DNA from: an uncultured Novosphingobium sp.
GTDB taxonomy: Bacteria; Pseudomonadota; Alphaproteobacteria; Sphingomonadales; Sphingomonadaceae
Direction: 5' to 3'
Length of the DNA: 14,194 nucleotides
Assembly (NCBI GenBank): GCA_937897535.1
Contig: CALCQB010000207.1
Span: 1 to 14,194 of the forward strand
The position numbers and the translations under genes were made by a program. The notes beneath the pieces were generated by a model. That model ran no database searches, was not told the DNA's origin, and saw nothing but the letters and a program-made list of their open reading frames with translations. Positions 1 through 8,061 of this stretch are shown piece by piece (position 1 is the first letter of the stretch; each line of letters starts with the position of its first letter).

Positions 1-17
1 GATTTCTGCGACCATCC

Positions 18-42
18 GCTGTCGCGCGACTAGCGCGACAGC
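18..42 (-). terminator. Hairpin downstream of typA (possible terminator)
   Basis: A perfect 10-bp inverted repeat (GCTGTCGCGC at 18-27, GCGCGACAGC at 33-42) with a 5-nt loop lies 6 bp past the typA stop codon. Read on the minus strand it is not followed by a T-run, so it is not a canonical Rho-independent terminator. It could still end or stabilise the typA transcript. The stem is seen directly; the role is inferred. Confidence 0.45.
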
Positions 43-48
43 CGGGCC

Positions 49-1896
49 TCAGGCCATTTCCTTCTTGCGGCCGGCCTTCTTGCGCTCGTGCGGATCGAGC
101 AGCGCCTTGCGCAGACGGATGTTCTTGGGCGTCACTTCGACCATTTCGTCGTCGTCGATATAGGCGATCGCCTGTTCCAGCGTCATGATCTTCGGCGGGG
201 TCAGGCGGATGGCATCGTCCTTGCCGGTCGAGCGGAAGTTGGTCAGCTGCTTCGACTTCATCGGATTGACTTCAAGATCGTCGGGCTTGGCGTTTTCGCC
301 GATGATCATGCCTTCATAGATCTTGTCCTGCGGCCGCACGAACAGCACGCCGCGTTCTTCCAGCATGTTGAGCGCATAGCCGACCGCTTCGCCGGCGCAG
401 TTCGAGATCAGCACGCCGTTGCCGCGCCCGTCGATCGGCCCCTTGTACGGCCCGTACTGGTCGAACAGCCGGTTCATGATCCCGGTGCCGCGGGTGTCCG
501 AGAGGAATTCGCCGTGATAGCCGATCAGCCCGCGCGACGGGGCGGTGAAGGTGATCCGGGTCTTGCCGCCGCCGCTGGGGCGCATGTCGGTCATCTCGCC
601 CTTGCGGACTGCCATCTTCTCGACAACGACGCCGGCGTATTCGTCATCGACGTCGATCACGACGGTTTCATAGGGTTCGGTGCGCTTGCCGCTCTCGTCG
701 GTGGCGTAAAGCACGCGCGGGCGGCTGATGCCGAGCTCGAAGCCCTCGCGGCGCATGGTTTCGATCAGCACGCCAAGCTGCAGTTCGCCGCGCCCGGCCA
801 CTTCGAAGCTGTCGCGATCGGCCGATTCGGTGACGCGAATCGCCACGTTGCTTTCGGCCTCACGCTCCAGGCGGTCGCGGATCATCCGGCTGGTCACCTT
901 GGTGCCCTCGCGGCCGGCCATCGGCGAATCGTTGACTGCAAAGCGCATCGACAAGGTCGGCGGATCGATCGGCTGGGCGTGGAGCGGCTCGGTCACCGAA
1001 GGATCGGCGATTGTGTTGGAAACGGTTGCCTCGGTCAGCCCGGCGATCGAGATGATGTCACCGGCCTTGGCCTCTTCGACCGGCACCCGTTCAAGGCCCC
1101 GGAATGCCAGCAGCTTTGAAGCGCGGCCGGTTTCCACGATATTGCCATCGTTATCGAGCGCGTGGATCGGCGAATTGACCTTGACCGTGCCCGACTGGAC
1201 CTTGCCGGTCAGGATCCGGCCAAGGAAATTGTCGCGATCGAGCAGGGTGACCAGAAACTTGAACGGCCCGTCGAAATCGGCGGCGGGCGCCGGAACGTGG
1301 CTGACGATCTTTTCGAACAGCGGGGTCAAGGTGCCTTCGCGCAGCGACGGGTCTTCGTTGGCATAGCCGTTGCGGCCCGAGGCGTAGAGCACCGGAAAGT
1401 CCAGCTGTTCGTCGGTAGCGTCAAGGCTGACGAACAGATCGAACACTTCGTCGAGCACTTCCTGGATCCGCTCGTCCTGGCGGTCGACCTTGTTGACCAC
1501 CACGATCGGGCGCAGGCCGAGTGCGAGGGCCTTGCCGGTGACGAACTTGGTCTGCGGCATCGCGCCTTCGCTGCTGTCGACCAGCAGGATCACGCCATCG
1601 ACCATCGACAGGATCCGTTCCACCTCACCGCCGAAGTCGGCGTGACCGGGGGTGTCGACGATGTTGATGTGCGTGGTGTGGCCGTGATGATCGTCCCATT
1701 CGACCGAGGTGCACTTGGCCAGAATCGTGATTCCACGTTCCTTTTCAAGGTCGTTCGAATCCATCGCACGTTCGTCGATCCGCTGATTGTCGCGGAAAGT
1801 GCCGGACTGGCGGAACAGCTGGTCGACCAGTGTGGTCTTGCCGTGGTCGACGTGGGCGATAATGGCGATATTGCGCAACGGCAGCGGGGCGGACAT
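49..1896 (-). CDS. typA: Translational GTPase TypA/BipA
   Basis: This is a ribosome-binding GTPase of the EF-G-like translation factor family, linked in other bacteria to 50S assembly and to growth under stress or cold. The 615 residues match the usual family length (about 605-615). The G domain has G1 AHVDHGKT (14-21), G2 RGITI (54-58), G3 DTPGH (81-85) and G4 NKVD (135-138). EF-G-like domains and the basic BipA C-terminal region (ending RKKAGRKKEMA) follow. The start ATG has a purine-rich AGAGAGA upstream on the minus strand, and the N-terminus RNIAIIAHVDHGK is typical of the family. It is divergent from the DUF805 gene and appears to be a single-gene unit with a candidate promoter at 1955-1983. 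Nothing looks broken. Confidence 0.97.
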   Translation of the reverse strand: MSAPLPLRNIAIIAHVDHGKTTLVDQLFRQSGTFRDNQRIDERAMDSNDLEKERGITILAKCTSVEWDDHHGHTTHINIVDTPGHADFGGEVERILSMVDGVILLVDSSEGAMPQTKFVTGKALALGLRPIVVVNKVDRQDERIQEVLDEVFDLFVSLDATDEQLDFPVLYASGRNGYANEDPSLREGTLTPLFEKIVSHVPAPAADFDGPFKFLVTLLDRDNFLGRILTGKVQSGTVKVNSPIHALDNDGNIVETGRASKLLAFRGLERVPVEEAKAGDIISIAGLTEATVSNTIADPSVTEPLHAQPIDPPTLSMRFAVNDSPMAGREGTKVTSRMIRDRLEREAESNVAIRVTESADRDSFEVAGRGELQLGVLIETMRREGFELGISRPRVLYATDESGKRTEPYETVVIDVDDEYAGVVVEKMAVRKGEMTDMRPSGGGKTRITFTAPSRGLIGYHGEFLSDTRGTGIMNRLFDQYGPYKGPIDGRGNGVLISNCAGEAVGYALNMLEERGVLFVRPQDKIYEGMIIGENAKPDDLEVNPMKSKQLTNFRSTGKDDAIRLTPPKIMTLEQAIAYIDDDEMVEVTPKNIRLRKALLDPHERKKAGRKKEMA

Positions 1897-1954
1897 CGTA
1901 AAAGTCTCTCTATCGGGGGGCGGGGTGCCTGTTGCACCGCAACATAGGCCGCGC

Positions 1955-1983
1955 CCCTAGCCGATGCGGGCCTGCGGGGCAAG
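1955..1983 (-). promoter_or_regulatory. Candidate housekeeping promoter of typA
   Basis: On the minus strand a CTTGCC -35-like element (1978-1983) and a CTAGGG -10-like element (1955-1960) are separated by exactly 17 bp. Transcription would start near 1948, giving a leader of about 50 nt before the typA ATG. CTANNG -10 boxes recur before other genes in this window. The match to consensus is partial, so this is an inference from spacing and position. Confidence 0.4.
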
Positions 1984-2068
1984 CGCGGTGGCTTTTGCTT
2001 GCAGAACCGGGAGCCGTGTGGTCCTCTTGGACCCGCGCAGGATGGCGCAGAACAGGATGGGGGACATC

Positions 2069-2545
2069 ATGATTGAATGGATGTTGTTGCCGTTGAAGCG
2101 CTACGCCGAGTTCAGCGGCCGGTCGCGGCGCAAGGAATTCTGGAGTTTCTTCGTACTCAACCTGGTGGTGACCGCGGTCCTGCTGGGCCCGATCTATGCC
2201 TCGATGCTCGGCAATATGGCGGCAATGCAGGCCGGCACCATTGATCCTGCCGCCGCAGACGCATTGACCCCAGGCCTGATTCCGATGGGACTGGGGGCGC
2301 TTGGTGGACTGTGGGGTCTGGGTACGCTGATCCCGAATATCGCTTTGACGGTCCGCCGCTTGCATGACCGCGACATGAGCGGGTGGTGGTATCTCGGATT
2401 CATTGTGCTCGCGCTGATTCCACTCATCAATTTCATTGCGATCATCGGCTATCTGGTTCTGATGTGCCTTGAAGGCACCAAGGGCCCGAACCGTTTCGGC
2501 CCCGATCCCAAGGCGGAAAACGTGGGTAGCGACGTTTTCAGCTGA
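2069..2545 (+). CDS. DUF805 family membrane protein (first of two tandem copies)
   Basis: This is a 158-residue inner-membrane protein of the DUF805 family, which has no settled biochemical function. It shows the family signature: an N-terminal RYAEFSGRSRRKEFW motif (11-25), transmembrane segments around 27-47, 70-90 and 108-133, a conserved VRRLHDRDMSGWW loop (95-107), and a C-terminal NRFGPDPK motif (141-148). I chose the ATG at 2069 because a GGATGGGGGAC ribosome-binding region precedes it and the family starts with this M-x-x-W motif. The reading frame stays open further upstream, to 1964, but that stretch is not family-like. A closely related copy follows at 2621, after a strong hairpin. 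The copies share SGRSRR, VRR(L/F)HD and a terminal DVFS, so a tandem duplication is likely. Confidence 0.9.
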   Translation: MIEWMLLPLKRYAEFSGRSRRKEFWSFFVLNLVVTAVLLGPIYASMLGNMAAMQAGTIDPAAADALTPGLIPMGLGALGGLWGLGTLIPNIALTVRRLHDRDMSGWWYLGFIVLALIPLINFIAIIGYLVLMCLEGTKGPNRFGPDPKAENVGSDVFS

Positions 2546-2562
2546 GCGATCGAATGGCTTCC

Positions 2563-2595
2563 AGGCCGCCGTGCAGCGCAACTGCATGGCGGCCT
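2563..2595 (+). terminator. Strong hairpin/terminator between the two DUF805 genes
   Basis: A 14-bp stem (2563-2576 with 2582-2595, a single G-U pair) closes a 5-nt loop (cgcaa). It ends in CCTTTCC, so it has a short T-stretch. It lies 17 bp after the stop of the first DUF805 gene and 25 bp before the start of the second. It would stop or attenuate read-through into the second copy. The structure is plain in the sequence; the termination strength is inferred, as the T-tract is short. Confidence 0.65.
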
Positions 2596-2620
2596 TTCCA
2601 TCACTATCAGGGGTGCCGGG

Positions 2621-3058
2621 ATGGAATGGATGATTGTGCCGTTCAGACGTTACGCCGATTTTTCGGGGCGTTCGCGGCGGATCGAATACTGGGCCTATCA
2701 GGTCTTTACCATGATGATCTATCTGGTGTGTTTCGGGATCATGCTGGCCGGTCTGCCGTGGAGCGAAATGAGCGGCGCCGGCTCCAATTATAATCCGGAC
2801 ACGATGCCGGGGCCGTTGTTCTGGATCGGCGTGACCCTGGCCGCGCTGTGGTATCTCTTCACCTTCATCCCGGACATCGCGGTCACGGTGCGGCGGTTCC
2901 ACGATCAGGACCAGTCGGGCTGGATGTACCTGTTGCGGTTCATACCCTATGTTGGCGGGATCGTGGTGATGGTCTTCATGTTCATTGATGGACAGCGGCA
3001 GGACAACCGGTTCGGGCGCGATCCGAAGAACGACCTCAATACTGACGTATTCTCCTAA
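2621..3058 (+). CDS. DUF805 family membrane protein (second of two tandem copies)
   Basis: This 145-residue DUF805 membrane protein is homologous to the upstream gene. It shows RYADFSGRSRRIEYW (10-24), membrane segments around 26-45, 66-87 and 103-122, the VRRFHDQDQSGW motif (90-101), and NRFGRDPK near the C-terminus ending in DVFS. The ATG at 2621 follows a GGGGTGCCGGG stretch that can act as a ribosome-binding site, and it starts the protein at the same motif as its paralogue. The middle loop differs from the first copy (AGSNYNPDTMPG instead of an alanine-rich loop), so the copies have diverged. Its TAA stop overlaps the stop of the convergent ABC permease gene. The function of the family is unknown. 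Confidence 0.88.
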   Translation: MEWMIVPFRRYADFSGRSRRIEYWAYQVFTMMIYLVCFGIMLAGLPWSEMSGAGSNYNPDTMPGPLFWIGVTLAALWYLFTFIPDIAVTVRRFHDQDQSGWMYLLRFIPYVGGIVVMVFMFIDGQRQDNRFGRDPKNDLNTDVFS

Positions 3059-5568
3059 AGCTCGCGCAGCGCCTGGGCCGGTTTCGCCCGGAGCAGCGGG
3101 AGCGAAGCTGCCAGGGCGAAGGCAATCACCAGCGCCAGACCCAGGCCCAGCGTGGTCAGCACGGCGGGCCAATCGGGCAGCCAGTCAAACTCGAACAGTT
3201 CGACCACCACCAGCCAGGCGGTGCCCATGCCCAGCGCCAGCGCGACCCCGGCCAGGACCAGCGCCAGAATGGCATATTCAGCCAATTGTAGCCCAAGCAA
3301 CTGGCGACGGCTCGCGCCCAGCACCCGCAGGATCACGTTGTCATAGATCCTGCTGGCCCGCGCCGCCGCAATCGCGCCGAGCAGGACCGCGATCCCGGCC
3401 AGCACCGCCACCGACGCTGCCGCGAGGATTGCAAGACTGACCTGGCGCAGCAGATCGCGGGCCTGGGCCAGCACCCCGCCCACCTCGATCACCGAACTGG
3501 AGGGGAAGGTCTTGACCAGCGTGCGCAGCATCCCGCCGCGCTCGGTACCCTTGGGCAGGTCGATCATCGCCGCCAGGTTGTGCGGGGCGTCGGCAATCGC
3601 ATTGGGGCTGAACACCAGCACATAGTTGAAGCCGAGCGAATCCCAGTCGATCCGCCGCAGCGAGGAGATCCGCGCGGTCCGCTCCACCCCCAGCAGGCCG
3701 ATCGTCAGCTGGTCACCGATCCTGAGGCCCAGCGCTTCGGCCAGCCTTTCGTCGATCGAGACCAGCGGCTCTCCGGCATAGCCCTTGGGCCACCAGCTTC
3801 CGGCGGTGACGACATTGCCTTCGGGCACGCCTTCCGAATAGGTCAGCCCGCGCTCACCGCGCAGCGGCCAGGCCTCTTCAGGGATTTCCTTGAGGGAAGA
3901 GACCCGGATCAGTCTGTCCGCCGGGCCATAGGCCAGGATCGAGCCGCGCAGCGCCGGGACCGTGCGGACCCGCGCGCCGGGGGCCTGCTGCTGGACGGTC
4001 TTGATGAACTCACCGGCGCGGTCGCGTGGCACGTCGAGCACGAAGTAGTCCGGCGCGCGCTGGGGCACGCGGGCCTGGATGTTGGCGTCGAGGCTGGTCT
4101 GGATTGCTGCGAGCAGAACGAAGGCGGAAAGGCCAAAGCCGAGCGCGGTGACCAGCGCGCCGGTCTGCGCGCCGGGGCGGTGAAGGTTGGCGAGCGCAAT
4201 CCGCAGCAAGGGCCGCTGCGGCCGAGGCAGCCGCCGTGCCGTCTGCCGGATCGCCCAGCCGAGTCCGCCGAGCAGCAGCAGGATCCCAGCCGCGCCGCCC
4301 AGAAAACCCAGCACCATCAGCGGCTGGCGGCTGCCGATCAGCGACAGGCCGACAATCCCGGCCACGCCGAGCCCGACCGGCAGGAAAGCATCGCGCCAGC
4401 GGCTGGCCAGCGGCGAAACCCGCGCCCGCAGCAAGGCCATCGCCGGGAACCGCCGCGCGGCCAGCAGCGGCGGCGCGGCGAAAACCAATGCGACCAGCAG
4501 CCCGAAGGCAGCCGCGCGGGCCAAGGCAAGCGGATCGAAGGTCAGGCCGGCCGCAACCGGCAGCAGCTCGCCCAGCGCCCTCGCCAGCAGCGGGGTGACC
4601 AGCACCCCGGCGATCAACCCGGCCGCGCTGCCCAGGACGGCGGCGGCGGCAATCTGGAGGAGGTAGATCCGGGCAATATCGCGGCTGGTGGCGCCCAGCA
4701 CCTTGAGCGTCGCGACCGCGCCGCGCCGGGCCTCGAGGTAAGAAGAAACTCCGCCGCCGATCCCGATCCCGGCGATCACCAGTGCGGCCAGCCCGACCAG
4801 TATCAGGAAATCGCCCATCCGCGCGACGAACCGCTCGGCCCCCGGCGCGGCCCGGTCGCGGGTTCGCGACTCGAAGCCGGACGAGGGAAACTGCCGTTTC
4901 AGACTATCGACCGCGGCTTCCGGATTGCGGCTGGCGGGCAGGGCGATCCGGTATTTGGCGCGGTACATCGATCCCGGCGCGGTCAATCCGGCCCGGGCGG
5001 GAACGTCTTCGCGGGCGATCACCGCCGGGCCGAGGGCGAACCCTTCGCCGAGCCGGTCGGGTTCGTCGGCGATGATCCCGCCGACCTTGAGCGTAAGCGA
5101 GCCAATCGCCACGCTGGCGCCCGGGCCGATCCCCAGTCGGTCGGCCGCGCCCTGGCCGATCCACACTTCACCTTCGCCCGGCGCGCCGACCTGACGGCCG
5201 TCCGTGAGGGCAAGCCGCCCGACCAGCGGCCAGGCCTGATCTATCGCTTTCAGCTCGATCGGTGCGGCCAGATCACCGGTGCGGGCCATCGCCTGCATCC
5301 GGTATCCGCCCGAGACCGTGCCCAGCCGTTTGAATGCGGCCAGTTCCGGCTGGGTCGCGGCGCGCTGCCACACCGCCACTTCGATATCACCGCCCAGAAT
5401 GGCGCGGCCCCGGCTCGACAGTTCCTTCTCGATTGCGCCGGTCAGGGTGCCAATCGCGGCCAGCGCGCCGACGCCCAGGAACAGGCAGACCAGCAGCAGC
5501 CGCAGACCCCGGAACCGGGCCGACAGGTCTCGCCGGGCGATCGTCCAGGCAGTGCGCCAGCCGATCAC
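3055..5568 (-). CDS. ABC transporter permease, FtsX/YbbP type
   Basis: This large inner-membrane permease (837 residues) belongs to the MacB/FtsX-like type VII ABC group, closest in architecture to E. coli YbbP. It has an N-terminal membrane helix (about 22-44) and a long extracytoplasmic region (45-250). The first FtsX domain (about 252-375) includes LKVLGATSRDIARIYLLQ. Extra helices follow near 395-440 and 465-490, then a second extracytoplasmic region (500-705). The second FtsX domain (about 708-834) includes LRVLGASRRQLLGLQLAE. The start codon is GTG (complement of 5566-5568) and overlaps the TGA of the ATPase gene as GTGA, so translation is probably coupled. With the ATPase and the divergent TesA-like esterase this reproduces the ybbP-ybbA-tesA arrangement of E. 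coli. Proteins of this type probably work as mechanical membrane extractors rather than channels; the substrate is unknown. Confidence 0.9.
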   Translation of the reverse strand: MIGWRTAWTIARRDLSARFRGLRLLLVCLFLGVGALAAIGTLTGAIEKELSSRGRAILGGDIEVAVWQRAATQPELAAFKRLGTVSGGYRMQAMARTGDLAAPIELKAIDQAWPLVGRLALTDGRQVGAPGEGEVWIGQGAADRLGIGPGASVAIGSLTLKVGGIIADEPDRLGEGFALGPAVIAREDVPARAGLTAPGSMYRAKYRIALPASRNPEAAVDSLKRQFPSSGFESRTRDRAAPGAERFVARMGDFLILVGLAALVIAGIGIGGGVSSYLEARRGAVATLKVLGATSRDIARIYLLQIAAAAVLGSAAGLIAGVLVTPLLARALGELLPVAAGLTFDPLALARAAAFGLLVALVFAAPPLLAARRFPAMALLRARVSPLASRWRDAFLPVGLGVAGIVGLSLIGSRQPLMVLGFLGGAAGILLLLGGLGWAIRQTARRLPRPQRPLLRIALANLHRPGAQTGALVTALGFGLSAFVLLAAIQTSLDANIQARVPQRAPDYFVLDVPRDRAGEFIKTVQQQAPGARVRTVPALRGSILAYGPADRLIRVSSLKEIPEEAWPLRGERGLTYSEGVPEGNVVTAGSWWPKGYAGEPLVSIDERLAEALGLRIGDQLTIGLLGVERTARISSLRRIDWDSLGFNYVLVFSPNAIADAPHNLAAMIDLPKGTERGGMLRTLVKTFPSSSVIEVGGVLAQARDLLRQVSLAILAAASVAVLAGIAVLLGAIAAARASRIYDNVILRVLGASRRQLLGLQLAEYAILALVLAGVALALGMGTAWLVVVELFEFDWLPDWPAVLTTLGLGLALVIAFALAASLPLLRAKPAQALREL

Positions 5569-6257
5569 GGCGCGGCGGTATCGCTGGCGATGCGGCCGTC
5601 GGCCAGGGTCACCACCCGTTCGCAGCGCTGGGCCAGGCTGGAATCGTGGGTGATGATCACCAGCGTCGCTCCGGCCTCCGCGCGGCGGGCGAACAGCAGG
5701 TCGATGATCCCCCCGCCGGTCGCCGCATCGAGGTTGCCGGTCGGCTCGTCGGCGAAGACCAGCGGCGGGCGCGGAGCCAGCGCACGGGCGATTGCAACGC
5801 GCTGCTGCTCACCGCCCGAAAGCTGGGCCGGATAATGGTGCAGCCGGTGGCCGAGCCCAACCGCAGTCAGCTCGGCTTCGGCCCGCGTCCGTGCGTCGGG
5901 CATTCCGGCCAGTTCGAGCGGGGTCATCACGTTTTCGAGCGCGGTCATGGTCGGCAACAGGTGGAACGCCTGCAACACCACCCCGATCCGCCCGCGCCGG
6001 GCGGTGGCGAGGGCATCCTCGCCCATCGCCGAGAAATCAGCCCCGGCCACGGTCAGCTGGCCCGAGCTGGCCCGCTCCAGGCCGGTCAGCACCGCCATCA
6101 GGCTGCTCTTGCCCGAACCCGAGGGCCCGAGTAGCGCAAGCGTCTGTCCCTGAGGCACGGACAGGTCGATCCCGCGCAGCACATCGACCGCGCTGTCGCC
6201 CTGGCCAAGGGTGAGGGTAAGGTTTCGGGCGTCAATCGCCGGGAGGGGACTTGTCAC
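5565..6257 (-). CDS. ABC transporter ATP-binding protein, YbbA/LolD-like
   Basis: This is the cytoplasmic ATPase subunit (230 residues) that powers the permease encoded just downstream. It has Walker A GPSGSGKS (44-51), Q-loop glutamine at 96, signature LSGGEQQR (146-153), Walker B LVFADEP (166-172) and switch histidine 204 (ITHD). The sequence resembles the LolD/MacB/YbbA family. Because it sits beside a YbbP-like permease and a tesA-like gene, I favour YbbA over LolD. The apparent start is GTG (complement of 6255-6257), and I see no clear Shine-Dalgarno sequence before it. Only 47 bp separate it from the divergent tesA-like gene, so both promoters must be packed there. A CTATGG -10-like box (minus strand, 6269-6274) would give a very short leader. 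Confidence 0.93.
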   Translation of the reverse strand: MTSPLPAIDARNLTLTLGQGDSAVDVLRGIDLSVPQGQTLALLGPSGSGKSSLMAVLTGLERASSGQLTVAGADFSAMGEDALATARRGRIGVVLQAFHLLPTMTALENVMTPLELAGMPDARTRAEAELTAVGLGHRLHHYPAQLSGGEQQRVAIARALAPRPPLVFADEPTGNLDAATGGGIIDLLFARRAEAGATLVIITHDSSLAQRCERVVTLADGRIASDTAAP

Positions 6258-6281
6258 GCGGGCGGGATGCCATAGCTAGAG
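6251..6281 (+). promoter_or_regulatory. Possible promoter of the tesA-like gene
   Basis: TTGTCA at 6251-6256 resembles a -35 box, and AGCTAGAG (6274-6281) offers a -10-like element 17-19 bp further on. The -35 element would overlap the start codon of the divergent ATPase gene. This is a weak match, proposed because only 47 bp lie between the two divergent genes. Confidence 0.25.
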
Positions 6282-6304
6282 GAGAACGCAAGGAGAGTTG
6301 CAGC

Positions 6305-7012
6305 ATGAAATGGAAATTAGCCGTCGCACTTGCAACCCTGTCTCTGGGGGCATGCGGCAGCGAACCGGCTCCCGCGCCGACCCAGAGCGCGAGCCCAGCG
6401 CTGCCTGACTTGCCGGTGGTGGGTGAGGAAGTGACGATCCTGGCGCTGGGCGACAGCTTGTTCGCGGGTTACGGGGTGGAGCCGGGGCAAAGCTATCCGG
6501 CCCGGCTTGAGGCGGCGCTGAGGGCGCGGGGAATCAACGCAAAAATCGTCAACGCCGGAGTTTCGGGCGATACGACGGCCGCCGGGCTCGAGCGGCTCGA
6601 CTTCGTGCTCAGCAACATGAAGGGCCCGCCCGCGCTGGTGATCGTCAGCCTGGGCGGCAACGACATGCTGCGCGGCCTGCCGCCTGAGCAGACCCGCGCA
6701 AACCTCGACCAATTGCTGACCCGGCTCGACCAGCGCAAGGTTCCAGTACTACTGATGGGGATGCTGTCCGCGCCGAACTGGGGCGAGGGCCACGCCAGGG
6801 CCTTCAACGCGATCTACCCCAACCTGGCGAAGAAGCACGGGGCCCGGCTGGTGCCGTTCTTCCTCCAGCCGGTGATCGACAAGCCGCAGCTGATCCAGGC
6901 CGACCGGATTCACCCGACCGCACAGGGCCTCGAAGAAATGGTGGCAGCCACGGTGGGCGAAGTGGCGAAGGCCTTGCCCGTCAAACCAAGCGCTCGACCA
7001 GCCCCTCGCTGA
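6305..7012 (+). CDS. tesA: TesA-like SGNH/GDSL arylesterase, predicted lipoprotein
   Basis: This is a 235-residue esterase/lysophospholipase of the SGNH family. Its catalytic blocks are visible: GDSL-type GDS with Ser51, oxyanion Gly88 (SGDT), GGND with Asn119, and the Asp200-x-x-His203 pair (DRIHP). The N-terminus MKWKLAVALATLSLGAC carries a lipobox (LGAC) with Cys17. The protein should therefore be exported and lipid-anchored; Gly at +2 favours outer-membrane sorting. A proline/alanine-rich linker (20-40) follows. This differs from E. coli TesA, which is a soluble periplasmic enzyme. The ATG at 6305 is preceded by a good AAGGAGAG site (6290-6297); the upstream in-frame codon at 6251 lacks one. 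It is divergent from the YbbA-like ATPase gene, and its last codons overlap the convergent recF gene by 32 nt. Confidence 0.93.
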   Translation: MKWKLAVALATLSLGACGSEPAPAPTQSASPALPDLPVVGEEVTILALGDSLFAGYGVEPGQSYPARLEAALRARGINAKIVNAGVSGDTTAAGLERLDFVLSNMKGPPALVIVSLGGNDMLRGLPPEQTRANLDQLLTRLDQRKVPVLLMGMLSAPNWGEGHARAFNAIYPNLAKKHGARLVPFFLQPVIDKPQLIQADRIHPTAQGLEEMVAATVGEVAKALPVKPSARPAPR

Positions 7013-8054
7013 CTCGCCAGGTCGCGGCTTCACCGGTGATCGCTGCGAACGGGGCCAGTTCGGTCCCGGTCAGCCAGACCTGCGCGGTGCCGCTGTGCAG
7101 CCGCTCGAACAGCGCTTCGCGGCGGACCGGGTCGAGGTGCGCGGCGACTTCGTCGAGCAGCAGGATCCCGGGCCGGTCGGGATCGAGCAGGCCGGCATGG
7201 GCCAGGGTGATCGCGATCAGCATCGCCTTTTGCTCGCCGGTCGAGCAATCGGCGGCGGGTTGGTCCTTGCCGGACATCGTCACCGCCAGCTCGTCGCGGT
7301 GCGGCCCGGTCAGGGTGCGCTGGGCAGCACGGTCGCGGCGGCGGCTGGTGGCAAGGGCCGTGGCAAGTTCGCCCGCCTCGATCGGGCCGCCGGGTTCGTA
7401 GCTCAGCGCGGGCCGGGCGAAGGGCGCTTCGGGCAGGGCCTCGAGCGCAGCCGACAGCCGCTCGACCAGTCGCAGCCGTGCCTTGGAAACGTCGGACCCG
7501 GCCTCGGCCAGCTGCCCTTCGATGGCGTCGAGCCATTGGGGGTCGGGCTCGCTGGCTTCGGCCAGCAGGCGGTTGCGCTCGCGCAGCGCGCCTTCAAGCT
7601 TGGCTGCGTTGCGGGCATGGCCGGGTTCCAGCGCCAGCACCAGCCGGTCAAGAAACCGCCGCCGCGCGCCGGCACCTTCGGCGAACAGCCGGTCCATTGC
7701 CGGGGTGAGCCAGCCGACCGAGAGCCACTCGCCCAGCCGCACCGCCGGCACCTCCGCACCGTTGACCTGCACCACCCGGCGGCCGGGCCGTTCGGGCCGG
7801 ACCCCGGTGCCGAGCATCACTTCGCCGCCCAGTTCGGCGCTGATCGCGAAGCTGGCATCGCCATCCTTGGCCGGAATTTCGGGCAACGCCGCGCGGCGCA
7901 GGCCGCGGCCCGGGGCGAGCAGCGAAAGGGCCTCGAGCACGTTGGTCTTGCCCGCGCCATTATCGCCCACCAGCAGATTGAACCGGGCCGTGCCGTCGAG
8001 CCGGGTGGCGCGATGGTTGCGGAACTGGGTAAGCGTGATGCGGTCGAGCCCCAT
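6981..8054 (-). CDS. recF: DNA replication and repair protein RecF
   Basis: RecF is an SMC-like ATPase that, with RecO and RecR, loads RecA at single-strand gaps and stalled forks. The 357 residues fit the family. The N-terminus has the typical FRNH motif, then Walker A GDNGAGKT (30-37), GPHRDEL (250-256), an ABC-type signature STGEQKA (271-277) and Walker B ILLLDEVAAHLD (297-308). I chose the ATG at 8054 because the protein then begins MGLDRITLTQFRNH, as RecF proteins do. The frame is open back to 8219, but that extension is not RecF-like and covers the intergenic control region. No Shine-Dalgarno is visible, and a promoter match (8062-8090) would start transcription at or next to the ATG, suggesting a leaderless mRNA. 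The gene stands alone, not in a dnaA-dnaN-recF cluster within this window. Confidence 0.95.
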   Translation of the reverse strand: MGLDRITLTQFRNHRATRLDGTARFNLLVGDNGAGKTNVLEALSLLAPGRGLRRAALPEIPAKDGDASFAISAELGGEVMLGTGVRPERPGRRVVQVNGAEVPAVRLGEWLSVGWLTPAMDRLFAEGAGARRRFLDRLVLALEPGHARNAAKLEGALRERNRLLAEASEPDPQWLDAIEGQLAEAGSDVSKARLRLVERLSAALEALPEAPFARPALSYEPGGPIEAGELATALATSRRRDRAAQRTLTGPHRDELAVTMSGKDQPAADCSTGEQKAMLIAITLAHAGLLDPDRPGILLLDEVAAHLDPVRREALFERLHSGTAQVWLTGTELAPFAAITGEAATWRVSEGLVERLV

Positions 8055-8061
8055 CGCGCGG

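Noticed and set aside
88..1947. Long plus-strand ORFs opposite typA
   Set aside because: typA is intact with all G motifs. The opposite frames show no family signature.
4026..4040. TGGCACG inside the permease gene as a third sigma-54 promoter
   Set aside because: The following GC is at the wrong spacing (10 bp instead of 12) and the site lies within a coding region without a matching gene downstream.
3580..5835. 751-codon plus-strand ORF across the ABC permease and ATPase genes
   Set aside because: It is antisense to two clear genes, rich in Arg, Gln, Pro and Gly with no recognisable domain. Long antisense frames are expected at this GC content.
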